A stretch of 28,172 nt of DNA, taken from NCBI GenBank assembly GCA_035632095.1, contig DASQHM010000205.1:1-28172 (forward strand), read 5' to 3'. Positions 8,541 through 14,598 of this stretch are shown piece after piece. The stretch's first letter is position 1. The number at the start of each line of letters is the position of its first letter. This stretch comes from DASQHM01 sp035632095 (GTDB lineage Bacteria > Pseudomonadota > Alphaproteobacteria > Ferrovibrionales > Ferrovibrionaceae). A program made the position numbers and the translations under genes. The notes below the pieces were generated by a model. It was not told the origin of the DNA. It made no database searches and saw nothing but the letters and a program-made list of their open reading frames with translations.

Positions 8541-8556
8541 TGGCACGGGCGTTGCC
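8541..8556 (+). promoter_or_regulatory. Sigma-54 promoter of flagellin 1
   Basis: TGGCACG-GGCG-TTGCC is a near-perfect -24/-12 element, with GG at 8542-8543 and GC at 8554-8555 separated by 10 bases. The predicted start is near 8567, giving a leader of about 65 bases before the ATG at 8632. Confidence 0.85.
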
Positions 8557-8581
8557 ATAGTCCGATTAGCCGAACGCTTTC

Positions 8582-8612
8582 CGCCGACAGAAGGCGACCC
8601 CTGCGAAGGCAG
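8582..8612 (+). other. Two small hairpins in the flagellin 1 leader
   Basis: CGCC (8582-8585) pairs with GGCG (8593-8596) over a 7-base loop, and CTGC (8601-8604) pairs with GCAG (8609-8612) over a GAAG tetraloop. They lie between the predicted start site and the GAGGAGA ribosome site. FlbT is known in Caulobacter to act on flagellin mRNA leaders, so these are possible targets. The stems are short and the case is weaker than for flagellin 2. Confidence 0.3.
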
Positions 8613-8631
8613 CGGATGAGGAGACAGAACG

Positions 8632-9447
8632 ATGAGCCTTTCAATCAATACCAACACAGCGGCCGCCTTGGCGCTGGAACAGTTGAACACGACGAACTCG
8701 CAGCTGAACAAGACGCAGCTTGCGGTCGCCACGGGCTTGAAGGTCAACGGACCGAAAGACGATCCGTCGGCCTATGCGATTGCGCAAAACCTGCGCGGTC
8801 AGGTGGCCGGTACCCAGGCGGTGAAAATCTCGCTTTCGACCGGCGGTTCCGAGGTGAACGTGGCCATCAACGCCGGCCAGTCGATCGCCGACCTGCTCAC
8901 GCAGGCAAAAGCCAAGATCGTGCAGGCGAACCAGAACGGCCTGGATCCGGTGTCGCGTACCGCCTTGCACAATGACTACGCAACCATCACCCAGCAGATC
9001 GATACGATCGTAGCCACCGCGTCGTTCAACGGCACGAACCTGATCTGCTCGGGTGCCACCGGCATCAGCGTGCTCAGCACCGTGGACGGCAGCGTCATCA
9101 CGGTGAGCGCACAAGGCTTGACCACGTCGGCGCTGGCCATCAGTTCCGCCAACCTGACGACGTCGGCCGGCGCGCTCTTGGCTCTCACCGCGATCAATAC
9201 CGCCATCACTCAGGTGTCCAACTCGCTCGCGGCGCTCGGCGCATCCGCTTCGCAAATCCAGATGCAGAGCGATTTCGCGACCAAGCTCATCGACATCCTG
9301 AACCAGGGCGTCGGTGATCTGGTTGACGCCGATATGGCCCAGGAAAGCGCCAGTTTGCAGGCCTTGCAGGTCAAGCAACAGCTCGGCGTGCAGGCGCTAT
9401 CGATTGCGAACCAGGCGCCCCAGGCGATCCTGTCGCTGTTCCGCTAA
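8632..9447 (+). CDS. Flagellin 1
   Basis: This 271-residue short flagellin has only the conserved ends: N-terminal INTNTAAALALEQLN and ATGLKVNGPKDD, and C-terminal QALQVKQQLGVQALSIAN ending in SLFR. There is no variable D2/D3 region. It is the filament subunit, exported unfolded by the type III system. GAGGAGA lies 7 bases upstream of the ATG. It is very similar to flagellin 2 (10493-11314). It carries one cysteine, C139 in NLICSGA, where the other flagellin has glutamine; flagellins usually have none. The Ser/Thr-rich centre offers O-glycosylation sites for the adjacent TPR-GT41 enzyme. Its transcription is sigma-54 dependent by sequence. Confidence 0.95.
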   Translation: MSLSINTNTAAALALEQLNTTNSQLNKTQLAVATGLKVNGPKDDPSAYAIAQNLRGQVAGTQAVKISLSTGGSEVNVAINAGQSIADLLTQAKAKIVQANQNGLDPVSRTALHNDYATITQQIDTIVATASFNGTNLICSGATGISVLSTVDGSVITVSAQGLTTSALAISSANLTTSAGALLALTAINTAITQVSNSLAALGASASQIQMQSDFATKLIDILNQGVGDLVDADMAQESASLQALQVKQQLGVQALSIANQAPQAILSLFR

Positions 9448-9462
9448 CCGCATAACCGGGAA

Positions 9463-9483
9463 CGGGGCCGAGAAACGGCCCCG
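9463..9483 (+). other. Hairpin between flagellin 1 and flbT
   Basis: CGGGGCCG (9463-9470) pairs perfectly with CGGCCCCG (9476-9483) over an AGAAA loop, an 8-bp stem. No T-run follows, so it is not a standard intrinsic terminator. It ends 8 bases before the flbT ATG, which has no visible Shine-Dalgarno sequence. It may stabilise the flagellin mRNA 3' end, cause partial termination or hold down flbT translation. Confidence 0.5.
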
Positions 9484-9491
9484 AAACGCCG

Positions 9492-9896
9492 ATGGCACTC
9501 AAGATCACGCTAAAACCGGGCGAAAAGTTCGTAATCAACGGGGCCGTGCTGGTCAACGGCGACCGGCGCGCCAACCTCGTCATTCAAAACAAGGTCTCGA
9601 TCCTGCGCGAGCGAGACATCATGCAGCCCGAGGAAGCGGATACGCCGGTCAAGCGCATCTATTTCCCGGTGATGATGATGTACCTGGACGAGCGGAACCA
9701 CAAAGAGCTTTACGCCGAGTTCGTGCAGCGCATCACCGAATTCATGAACGCCGTTTCCAATGCCGAGGCGTTGCAGAGTTGCGTCAGCATCATTCAGTCG
9801 GTCAATGCGGGCGAATACTACCGAGCCTTGCTGGCGTGCAAGAAGCTTTTGCCCTTCGAGAAGGAAAGGTTGAACTATGACCCTGGCAAAATATAA
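9492..9896 (+). CDS. flbT: Flagellin translation regulator FlbT
   Basis: This 134-residue protein matches FlbT along its whole length: MALKITLKPGEKFVINGAV, the NGDRRANLVIQNK segment, RIYFPVMMMYLD, and the C-terminal YYRALLACKKLLPFE. In alphaproteobacteria FlbT acts after transcription on flagellin mRNA, linking flagellin synthesis to hook completion, and it works with FlaF. The start codon lacks an obvious ribosome site and sits just after a strong hairpin, so its level may be low or structure-controlled. The last 20 bases overlap flaF. Only one flbT is present although the window has two flagellin/flaF sets. Confidence 0.93.
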   Translation: MALKITLKPGEKFVINGAVLVNGDRRANLVIQNKVSILRERDIMQPEEADTPVKRIYFPVMMMYLDERNHKELYAEFVQRITEFMNAVSNAEALQSCVSIIQSVNAGEYYRALLACKKLLPFEKERLNYDPGKI

Positions 9897-10221
9897 GGCC
9901 GCGCAGAGCACCACCGAAGATCCGCGGAACACCGAGTACCGGCTGTTCGCGCAGGTGACGCGCTCGCTGATGGAGATCGGCAAGGACATCGACGTCAAGG
10001 CGCAGGAGGCGTTGTACTGGAATCAGCGCCTCTGGATCGCCTTGCAGACGGACCTGGCCGATGAAGGCAACAAGCTGCCCGAGGCGCTCAAGGCGCAGCT
10101 CATCTCGCTCGCGATCTGGGTCGACAAATACACCTTAAACGTCGTCAAGGGCGAGGCGGAGGTGAAGCCGCTGATCGAGGTAAACCGCTCGATCATGGAA
10201 GGCCTTGCGCAGGCCGCTTAG
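9877..10221 (+). CDS. flaF: Flagellar regulator / flagellin chaperone FlaF
   Basis: This 114-residue FlaF-family protein has TTEDPRNTEYRLFAQVTRSL at residues 12-31, a central WNQRLWIALQTDLAD segment and the C-terminal NRSIMEGLA. FlaF is needed for flagellin production or export in Caulobacter relatives, in opposition to FlbT, and has been proposed as a secretion chaperone for flagellin. It overlaps flbT by 20 bases, with AAGGAAAGG upstream inside flbT, so translation is probably coupled. A paralogue with the same blocks lies at 11452-11829. Confidence 0.93.
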   Translation: MTLAKYKAAQSTTEDPRNTEYRLFAQVTRSLMEIGKDIDVKAQEALYWNQRLWIALQTDLADEGNKLPEALKAQLISLAIWVDKYTLNVVKGEAEVKPLIEVNRSIMEGLAQAA

Positions 10222-10288
10222 GTCACTGGCCGCCGCTGCCGCACCACGTTCGACACAGTCTGTGTCAATCTTGCGGCAAAAACTTCCA

Positions 10289-10321
10289 GGCAAATTCTGC
10301 CGGCCCGGCAATTCCTACCCG
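10289..10321. promoter_or_regulatory. Two candidate FlbD-type enhancer repeats upstream of flagellin 2
   Basis: GGCA-AATTC-TGCC (10289-10301) is an inverted repeat with the same GGCA-N5-TGCC geometry as the sites at 21662 and 26228. CGGCA-ATTCC-TACCC (10306-10320) is a degenerate neighbour. They lie about 115-140 bp upstream of the predicted start. A further half-site, GGCAAAAACTTCC, starts at 10275. Confidence 0.5.
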
Positions 10322-10367
10322 TTCCTGGCCATTCCGAGCGTGGTGAACGCCAGGTAAAATCTGCCTA

Positions 10368-10380
10368 TTTCAAGGTCTTA
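10368..10380 (+). promoter_or_regulatory. Candidate IHF site in the flagellin 2 promoter
   Basis: TTTCAAGGTCTTA matches WATCAR-N4-TTR with one mismatch and lies between the enhancer repeats and the sigma-54 promoter, as in the flagellin 1 promoter. Confidence 0.4.
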
Positions 10381-10405
10381 ACAACTCGCAAATCGCACGG
10401 CGCGA

Positions 10406-10421
10406 TGGCATGAGGGTTGCT
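10406..10421 (+). promoter_or_regulatory. Sigma-54 promoter of flagellin 2
   Basis: TGGCATG-AGGG-TTGCT has GG at 10407-10408 and GC at 10419-10420 with the required 10-base gap. The predicted start is near 10432, about 61 bases before the ATG. Confidence 0.8.
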
Positions 10422-10432
10422 TCTTCCGACGT

Positions 10433-10463
10433 GGGGCAAAACGCCCCGCCAGCAAAACGCTGG
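10433..10463 (+). other. Tandem hairpins with identical AAAAC loops in the flagellin 2 leader
   Basis: GGGGC-AAAAC-GCCCC (10433-10447) and CCAGC-AAAAC-GCTGG (10449-10463) are two perfect 5-bp hairpins, one base apart. Both present the same GC-AAAAC-GC apex although the outer stem bases differ. They start at the predicted 5' end of the mRNA. Covarying stems under a fixed loop suggest an RNA-binding site; FlbT is the obvious candidate ligand because it acts on flagellin leaders in Caulobacter. That link is inference. Confidence 0.55.
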
Positions 10464-10492
10464 GCTATCCGTCAGAAGAAGGAGCAGTCTCC

Positions 10493-11314
10493 ATGTCGCT
10501 TACCAACTCCATTAACACCAACGTCAGTGCGGCGCTCGCTCTGGAGCAGTTGAACCAGACGCGTACTCAATTGAGCGCCACGCAGCTCGCGGTCACGACC
10601 GGCCTCAAGGTCAACGGCCCGCAAGACGACGCTTCCAGCTTTGCCATCGCGTTGAACCTGAAAGGCACCATCGCGGGCGATAGCGCGGTGCAGACCGCTC
10701 TTGCCACCGGCGAGTCCACGGTGAACGTTGCGGTCAACGCCGGTCAGTCGATCGCCGACCTGCTCACGCAGGCCAAGGCGAAGATCGTCGAAGCCAACCA
10801 GAGCGGCCTCGACGCCACGTCGCGTACCGCGCTGCACAACGACTTCGCGGCGCTCCGTAGCCAGATCGACACGATCGTTGCTACTGCTTCGTTCAACGGC
10901 GCCAACCTGTTGCAGTCCGGCGCCACCACGCTGAACGTTCTCAGCACCGCCGACGGCAGCGTGATCGCCGTCAGCGCCCAGGGCCTCACCACGTCGGCCC
11001 TCGGCATCAGCGCTGCGGACCTGACCACTTCGGGCAGCTCGACTGCCGCTCTGGCGGCCATCAATACGGCCATCACGACGGTGTCGAACGCCCTGGCGGC
11101 TCTTGGTTCGTCCGTCAGCCGTATTACGATTCAGAGCTCCTTCACCGGCAAGTTGATCGATACGCTGAATGCCGGCGTTGGCAACCTGATCGACGCTGAC
11201 ATGGCGCAGCAAAGTGCTCAGTTGCAGGCTCTGCAGATCAAGCAGCAGTTGGGTGTTCAGGCGCTCGCCATCGCCAACACCGGCCCGCAGGCTCTGTTGT
11301 CGCTGTTCCGTTAA
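10493..11314 (+). CDS. Flagellin 2
   Basis: This 273-residue short flagellin is closely related to flagellin 1, with N-terminal INTNVSAALALEQLN and C-terminal QALQIKQQLGVQALAIAN ending in SLFR. It has no cysteine: the position of C139 in flagellin 1 is Q here (NLLQSGA). AAGGAG lies upstream of the ATG. The gene has its own enhancer, sigma-54 promoter and structured leader, so the two flagellins can be set independently. The short Ser/Thr-rich centre (TTSGSSTAALAA) is a plausible glycosylation surface. Confidence 0.95.
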   Translation: MSLTNSINTNVSAALALEQLNQTRTQLSATQLAVTTGLKVNGPQDDASSFAIALNLKGTIAGDSAVQTALATGESTVNVAVNAGQSIADLLTQAKAKIVEANQSGLDATSRTALHNDFAALRSQIDTIVATASFNGANLLQSGATTLNVLSTADGSVIAVSAQGLTTSALGISAADLTTSGSSTAALAAINTAITTVSNALAALGSSVSRITIQSSFTGKLIDTLNAGVGNLIDADMAQQSAQLQALQIKQQLGVQALAIANTGPQALLSLFR

Positions 11315-11327
11315 TTGCCGCAAGGAC

Positions 11328-11355
11328 GGGAGGCGGGGCGAAAGCCTCGTCTCCC
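11328..11355 (+). terminator. 12-bp hairpin with GAAA tetraloop after flagellin 2
   Basis: GGGAGGCGGGGC (11328-11339) pairs with GCCTCGTCTCCC (11344-11355), ten Watson-Crick and two G-U pairs, closed by a GAAA tetraloop. It begins 14 bases after the flagellin stop. No T-run follows, so it may act as a 3' stabiliser or partial terminator ahead of flaF2 and not as a full stop. Confidence 0.5.
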
Positions 11356-11451
11356 AACCTTCCGGATATTCAGTTCGACGGAGGCGTCACGGCGGTGGAA
11401 AGTTTCCCGTCCGCTTGAGCCGTGGCGCGGCAGCCTTTGATGGGATGATGC

Positions 11452-11829
11452 ATGTCGTTGCAGAAATATCAGGCCGTGCAGCGCACGACCGAGCACCCCC
11501 GGCACACCGAATATCGCCTATTCGCGCAGGTGACCCGCGCCTTGATGGATAGCAAGGACAAGTCCGGCCCGCAGCGCATCGACGCTTTGGACTGGAACCG
11601 GCGCATGTGGCTCACGCTGCAATCGGATTTGGCGGATGACCGCAACAAGCTGCCGACGCAGCTCAAGGCGAGTCTGATCTCGCTGTCGATTTGGGTCGAC
11701 AAGCACACGAGCAAGGCGATGACCGGAAATCTGCCGGTCGAGCCGCTGATCGCGATCAACCGATCGATCATGGAGGGGTTGGCTAGCGCCAATGCCGGCG
11801 CGCGTACCGTGAGCCGAAGCGCAGCCTGA
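11452..11829 (+). CDS. flaF: FlaF paralogue (second copy)
   Basis: This 125-residue FlaF-family protein shares TEYRLFAQVTRAL, NRRMWLTLQSDLAD, SLISLSIWVDK and NRSIMEGLA with the copy at 9877-10221, and has a divergent middle (DSKDKSGPQR) and a short serine/alanine tail. It follows flagellin 2 by 137 bases and has only a weak ribosome site. A strong terminator follows. Each flagellin therefore has its own FlaF, which fits dedicated chaperoning, while flbT is not duplicated. Confidence 0.9.
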   Translation: MSLQKYQAVQRTTEHPRHTEYRLFAQVTRALMDSKDKSGPQRIDALDWNRRMWLTLQSDLADDRNKLPTQLKASLISLSIWVDKHTSKAMTGNLPVEPLIAINRSIMEGLASANAGARTVSRSAA

Positions 11830-11856
11830 GGCTTACGTTTTAGTCGGACGCTGAAG

Positions 11857-11894
11857 CGGGCGGCGGGCCCCAGACCCGCCGCCCGTTGCTTTTT
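11857..11894. terminator. Intrinsic terminator ending the flagellin 2 unit
   Basis: CGGGCGGCGGG (11857-11867) pairs with CCCGCCGCCCG (11875-11885) over a 7-base loop, followed closely by TTTTT (11890-11894). It is the clearest intrinsic terminator in the window. The stem lies between convergent genes and may stop both, although the T-run favours the plus strand. Confidence 0.85.
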
Positions 11895-11901
11895 CGGCGT
11901 T

Positions 11902-13461
11902 TCAGCGAACCTGTTCGCCGTGCAGTTCCGCTTTGAAGCTGTCGGTGGATTCGAAAGCGACATCGACCTTCTTGCCGTCGAACCGAAGCGTCCAGACTTG
12001 CGTTTCCCCATGCCCCAGGATCCGGCGCTCGACGGCGAAGGTGCGCTCGTTCAGCCAGCGCCCCTTGACGGCGTTGACGCCGTAGTTGGCCGGCGGACTC
12101 TTGCGGAATATCCCGTGGAGTCCCATGAGGCCCGAAAATCGTTCGGTCGGCCGGTCCGGTTTCCCGGTCTCGGTGGTGATTTCCCAGGACGGGTTCGGGC
12201 CGGCAAGGTTCATGCTGAAGGTCTTAACGCGCAGCACGTTACCCGCGAACTGGTAGGTCTTCCCCGATATCGCCTTCGCCAGTCGTGGTGTCTTGCCGAC
12301 GGGAGATCGCCGTTGCATGGCGGCCGCATGAATCGATGCGGCAAGCAGCGAGCGCGCGATTGGATCGGCGGGCAACGGCTTGTCCGACTTGGCCGCGGCG
12401 GAAATGTCGTCGATCAGCCGGGCCAGCGGATAGTGCTCGTAGTCCGGCATTATTCCGGTCATGACGCAGACGATGTCCAAGCTTGGAATCACCAGGATCA
12501 ATTGCGAGTGACGGCCGAGCGCCATGTAGGCTCCCTTTTCCGGAAGCGACCACCACAGGTTGGCGTAGTGCAACCCGAAGGTCGCGGGCACTTTGCCGTC
12601 CTTCGCCCGATCGACCCACGCCGACGGGATGATCTGCTTGCCGTTCCACATGCCGTTGCGAAGGTAGAGGTAGCCAATTCGCGCCATGTCTCGGGGCGTC
12701 AGGAACAGCCCGCTTTCGCCATTCGTCACGCCTTGAGCATCGACGCGCCCCCAGCGTGCGCTCGAAATGTCCAGCGGCTTGAACAGTTCGTCCTTCGCGA
12801 AATCGAATGCGCATCGTCCGGTCTTCTTGGTAATCAGGGCCGACAGGACGTAAGGATTGCCGCCGTTGTAAGTGAACCGGGATCCCGGCGAGCTGGACAT
12901 CGGCTGGTCGAGCACGAACTTGGTCCGATCCGGGCTGCGGAACATCCGCATGATGGTTTCGTCGGGGGTATACGCCTTCTCCGTCCACTCGATGCCCGAC
13001 GTCATATCCAACAGGGTCTGGACCGTCATCGCCTTCTTGTTGTCGTCGACGTTCGAAATCTGCTTGTCGGAAAACAAATCCACGATCGGATGATCGACGC
13101 TGTCCAGCAGGCCATGCTGGATTTCAATGGCCGTCAAGGTGCCGATGACGCTCTTCGTCACCGATCTCAGATCGTGCCGGAGACCGGGCGCATAGGGGGC
13201 GTAGTAGGCCTCGGCGACGATCTTTCCGTGCCGGACGATCAATAGACTGTCCTGCTTGTAGCCTCCGACGGTATCCACGAGACGGGCCAGGCTGCCCGAG
13301 TCCATCCCTTGCGCCTCGGGCGTGGAAACCGCCCAGGTTTTCGCCGGCCAGACCGTGCTCGGCGGAGCTTGCGTATCGGACGTGCCGGCGAACCCTTGGA
13401 GCGCGGCAAGACACTGAAACCCCGCCAGCAGCGCTGCCGCCGTCACGTTCCTGACATGCAT
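11902..13461 (-). CDS. Exported serine hydrolase, beta-lactamase (class C/PBP) family
   Basis: This 519-residue protein has an N-terminal signal-like stretch (NVTAAALLAGFQCLAALQGFAG). The penicillin-binding fold motifs are S100-V-T-K103, Y198-N-G, and a GRHSQ segment (316-320) in place of KTG. Such proteins hydrolyse esters or peptides in the periplasm; real beta-lactam resistance is unlikely without a standard third motif. A C-terminal domain of about 130 residues (after about 390) follows the hydrolase core. I chose the ATG at 13461, with GGAG 9 bases upstream; the in-frame TTG at 13476 overlaps that ribosome site. There is no evident link to the flagellar genes on either side. Confidence 0.85.
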   Translation of the reverse strand: MHVRNVTAAALLAGFQCLAALQGFAGTSDTQAPPSTVWPAKTWAVSTPEAQGMDSGSLARLVDTVGGYKQDSLLIVRHGKIVAEAYYAPYAPGLRHDLRSVTKSVIGTLTAIEIQHGLLDSVDHPIVDLFSDKQISNVDDNKKAMTVQTLLDMTSGIEWTEKAYTPDETIMRMFRSPDRTKFVLDQPMSSSPGSRFTYNGGNPYVLSALITKKTGRCAFDFAKDELFKPLDISSARWGRVDAQGVTNGESGLFLTPRDMARIGYLYLRNGMWNGKQIIPSAWVDRAKDGKVPATFGLHYANLWWSLPEKGAYMALGRHSQLILVIPSLDIVCVMTGIMPDYEHYPLARLIDDISAAAKSDKPLPADPIARSLLAASIHAAAMQRRSPVGKTPRLAKAISGKTYQFAGNVLRVKTFSMNLAGPNPSWEITTETGKPDRPTERFSGLMGLHGIFRKSPPANYGVNAVKGRWLNERTFAVERRILGHGETQVWTLRFDGKKVDVAFESTDSFKAELHGEQVR

Positions 13462-13777
13462 GCGGGTATTCTCCAATCAACGTTTGGGCGTTGACGCGGG
13501 TAGGCAGCCGTTTCTGCGAATTTGGACCTTTGCCGCGCCGCGCACAAGGCGCGGGAGCCTAGGTGATCGACGCGCCGTTCTATGCCGCGCGCCTCGCTTC
13601 GCTCGCTCATCGCGTGACCGGCGGCGCCCGCCGGCGAGACGACGCCGCGCGCGTCTTGCGAGAACTAAAACGAGACTCTTGACCGCATTGTGGGCCTCTA
13701 GATTCGTCCGAAAAGCTGTGCTGCCGGCGCGTCGCGCGCTAGGCTTGCGGGAACGACAAAACCGAAGGGGGGCCGCA
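13462..13777. other. Divergent intergenic region with two GC-rich hairpins
   Basis: This gene-free stretch lies between the divergent serine hydrolase and alpha/beta hydrolase. CCGCGCC (13533-13539) pairs with GGCGCGG (13548-13554), and CCGGCGG (13618-13624) pairs with CCGCCGG (13628-13634). I found no well-spaced promoter or sigma-54 site. The in-frame opening from 13460 into the plus-strand gene is not family-like and is probably non-coding. Confidence 0.4.
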
Positions 13778-14506
13778 ATGGCGAACTTTGTTCTGGTGCA
13801 TGGCGCCTGGCACGGCGGCTGGTGCTATCGCGATACGGCCAAGGCGCTTCGCGCCATGGGACATGCGGTGTTCACGCCGACGCATACCGGCGTCGGCGAG
13901 CGCGCCCATCAGGCGAGTGAAGCCGTCACGCTCGAAACCCACATTCGCGACGTGGCGGGGTGCATCGAAGCCGAAGAACTCGAGCAGGTGATTCTCTGTG
14001 GCCATTCCTACGGCGGCATGGTCATCACCGGGATCGCCGACCGCATGCCGGAACGCATCAAGGCTCTCGTGTATCTCGACGCCTTCGTGCCGGAGAACGG
14101 CGATTCGCTCAACGGCCTCTTGCCGAAGGCCCTCGAACCGGCGGTGGCACAGCAGTTCCTGGGCGGTTTCCGCGGCGCGGCGTTGGAGAAGAACAGCGGC
14201 GTCATGGCGCCGATCCCGGCGGAAATGTTCAACGTCGCCGCCGACAAGCGCGCCTGGGTGAACCGCCGTTGCGTGCCGCAAGCTCTGGCGACCTTCGAGA
14301 TGCCGCTGCTGCTCTCGGGCAAGGGCGACGCGGTGAAGCGCCGGCTCTATATCCTCGCCGATAGCTGGGATCCGAGCCCGTTCCGCTTCTTTGCCTCAAA
14401 GTATCAGGGCAAGCCCGGCTGGGACGTGGTCAAGATGCCGTGCGGGCATGACGTCATGGTCGACATGCCGAGCGAGCTGGCGGCGGCCCTGGCCAAGCTC
14501 GCGTAA
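13778..14506 (+). CDS. Alpha/beta hydrolase (methylesterase/hydroxynitrile-lyase-like)
   Basis: This 242-residue alpha/beta-fold hydrolase has the oxyanion segment VLVHGAWHGGWCY (5-17), the nucleophile elbow GHSYGG with S77, and a C-terminal catalytic histidine in PCGHDVM (H224). The N-terminal pattern is typical of the plant methylesterase/hydroxynitrile lyase-like group, whose bacterial members are mostly uncharacterised esterases. AAGGGGGG lies just before the ATG at 13778, which fixes the start. Eleven bases after its stop begins a displaced 3' end of the flgN-like gene, so it was probably the convergent neighbour of that gene before the 4.8-kb segment arrived. Confidence 0.85.
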   Translation: MANFVLVHGAWHGGWCYRDTAKALRAMGHAVFTPTHTGVGERAHQASEAVTLETHIRDVAGCIEAEELEQVILCGHSYGGMVITGIADRMPERIKALVYLDAFVPENGDSLNGLLPKALEPAVAQQFLGGFRGAALEKNSGVMAPIPAEMFNVAADKRAWVNRRCVPQALATFEMPLLLSGKGDAVKRRLYILADSWDPSPFRFFASKYQGKPGWDVVKMPCGHDVMVDMPSELAAALAKLA

Positions 14507-14517
14507 GCGCAGGCCGC

Positions 14518-14560
14518 TCAGACGCGCTGGTCGAGGGCGAGCGACGGCGGCCGGGCGACC
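14518..14560 (-). repeat. Left 43-bp direct repeat: displaced 3' end of the flgN-like gene
   Basis: These 43 bases are identical to 19290-19332 and in the same orientation. On the minus strand they read as the last 14 codons and stop of the flgN-like gene (ending ALDQRV). A further 8 bases just to the left (14507-14514) also match 19279-19286. Identity ends abruptly at 14561. The copy has no gene attached, so it is a remnant. Confidence 0.9.
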
Positions 14561-14598
14561 AAGGCTTCCTATTCGCAGCCGGTCCAATTCCGATCAAG

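Noticed and set aside
13462..13476. TTG start at 13476 for the serine hydrolase
   Set aside because: It lies in the ribosome site (GGAG) of the ATG at 13461, and the signal peptide reads better from that ATG.
13533..13634. GC-rich hairpins as a CRISPR or structured RNA gene
   Set aside because: There are only two unrelated stems with no repeat-spacer pattern. No CRISPR, tRNA or rRNA was recognised anywhere in the window.
13679..13704. TTGACC/TAGATT as promoter of the alpha/beta hydrolase
   Set aside because: The spacer is only 14 bases, too short for a sigma-70 promoter.
13460..13777. Long N-terminal extension of the alpha/beta hydrolase
   Set aside because: The upstream frame is arginine-rich shadow sequence; the fold starts with MANFVLVHGAW right after an AAGGGGGG site.
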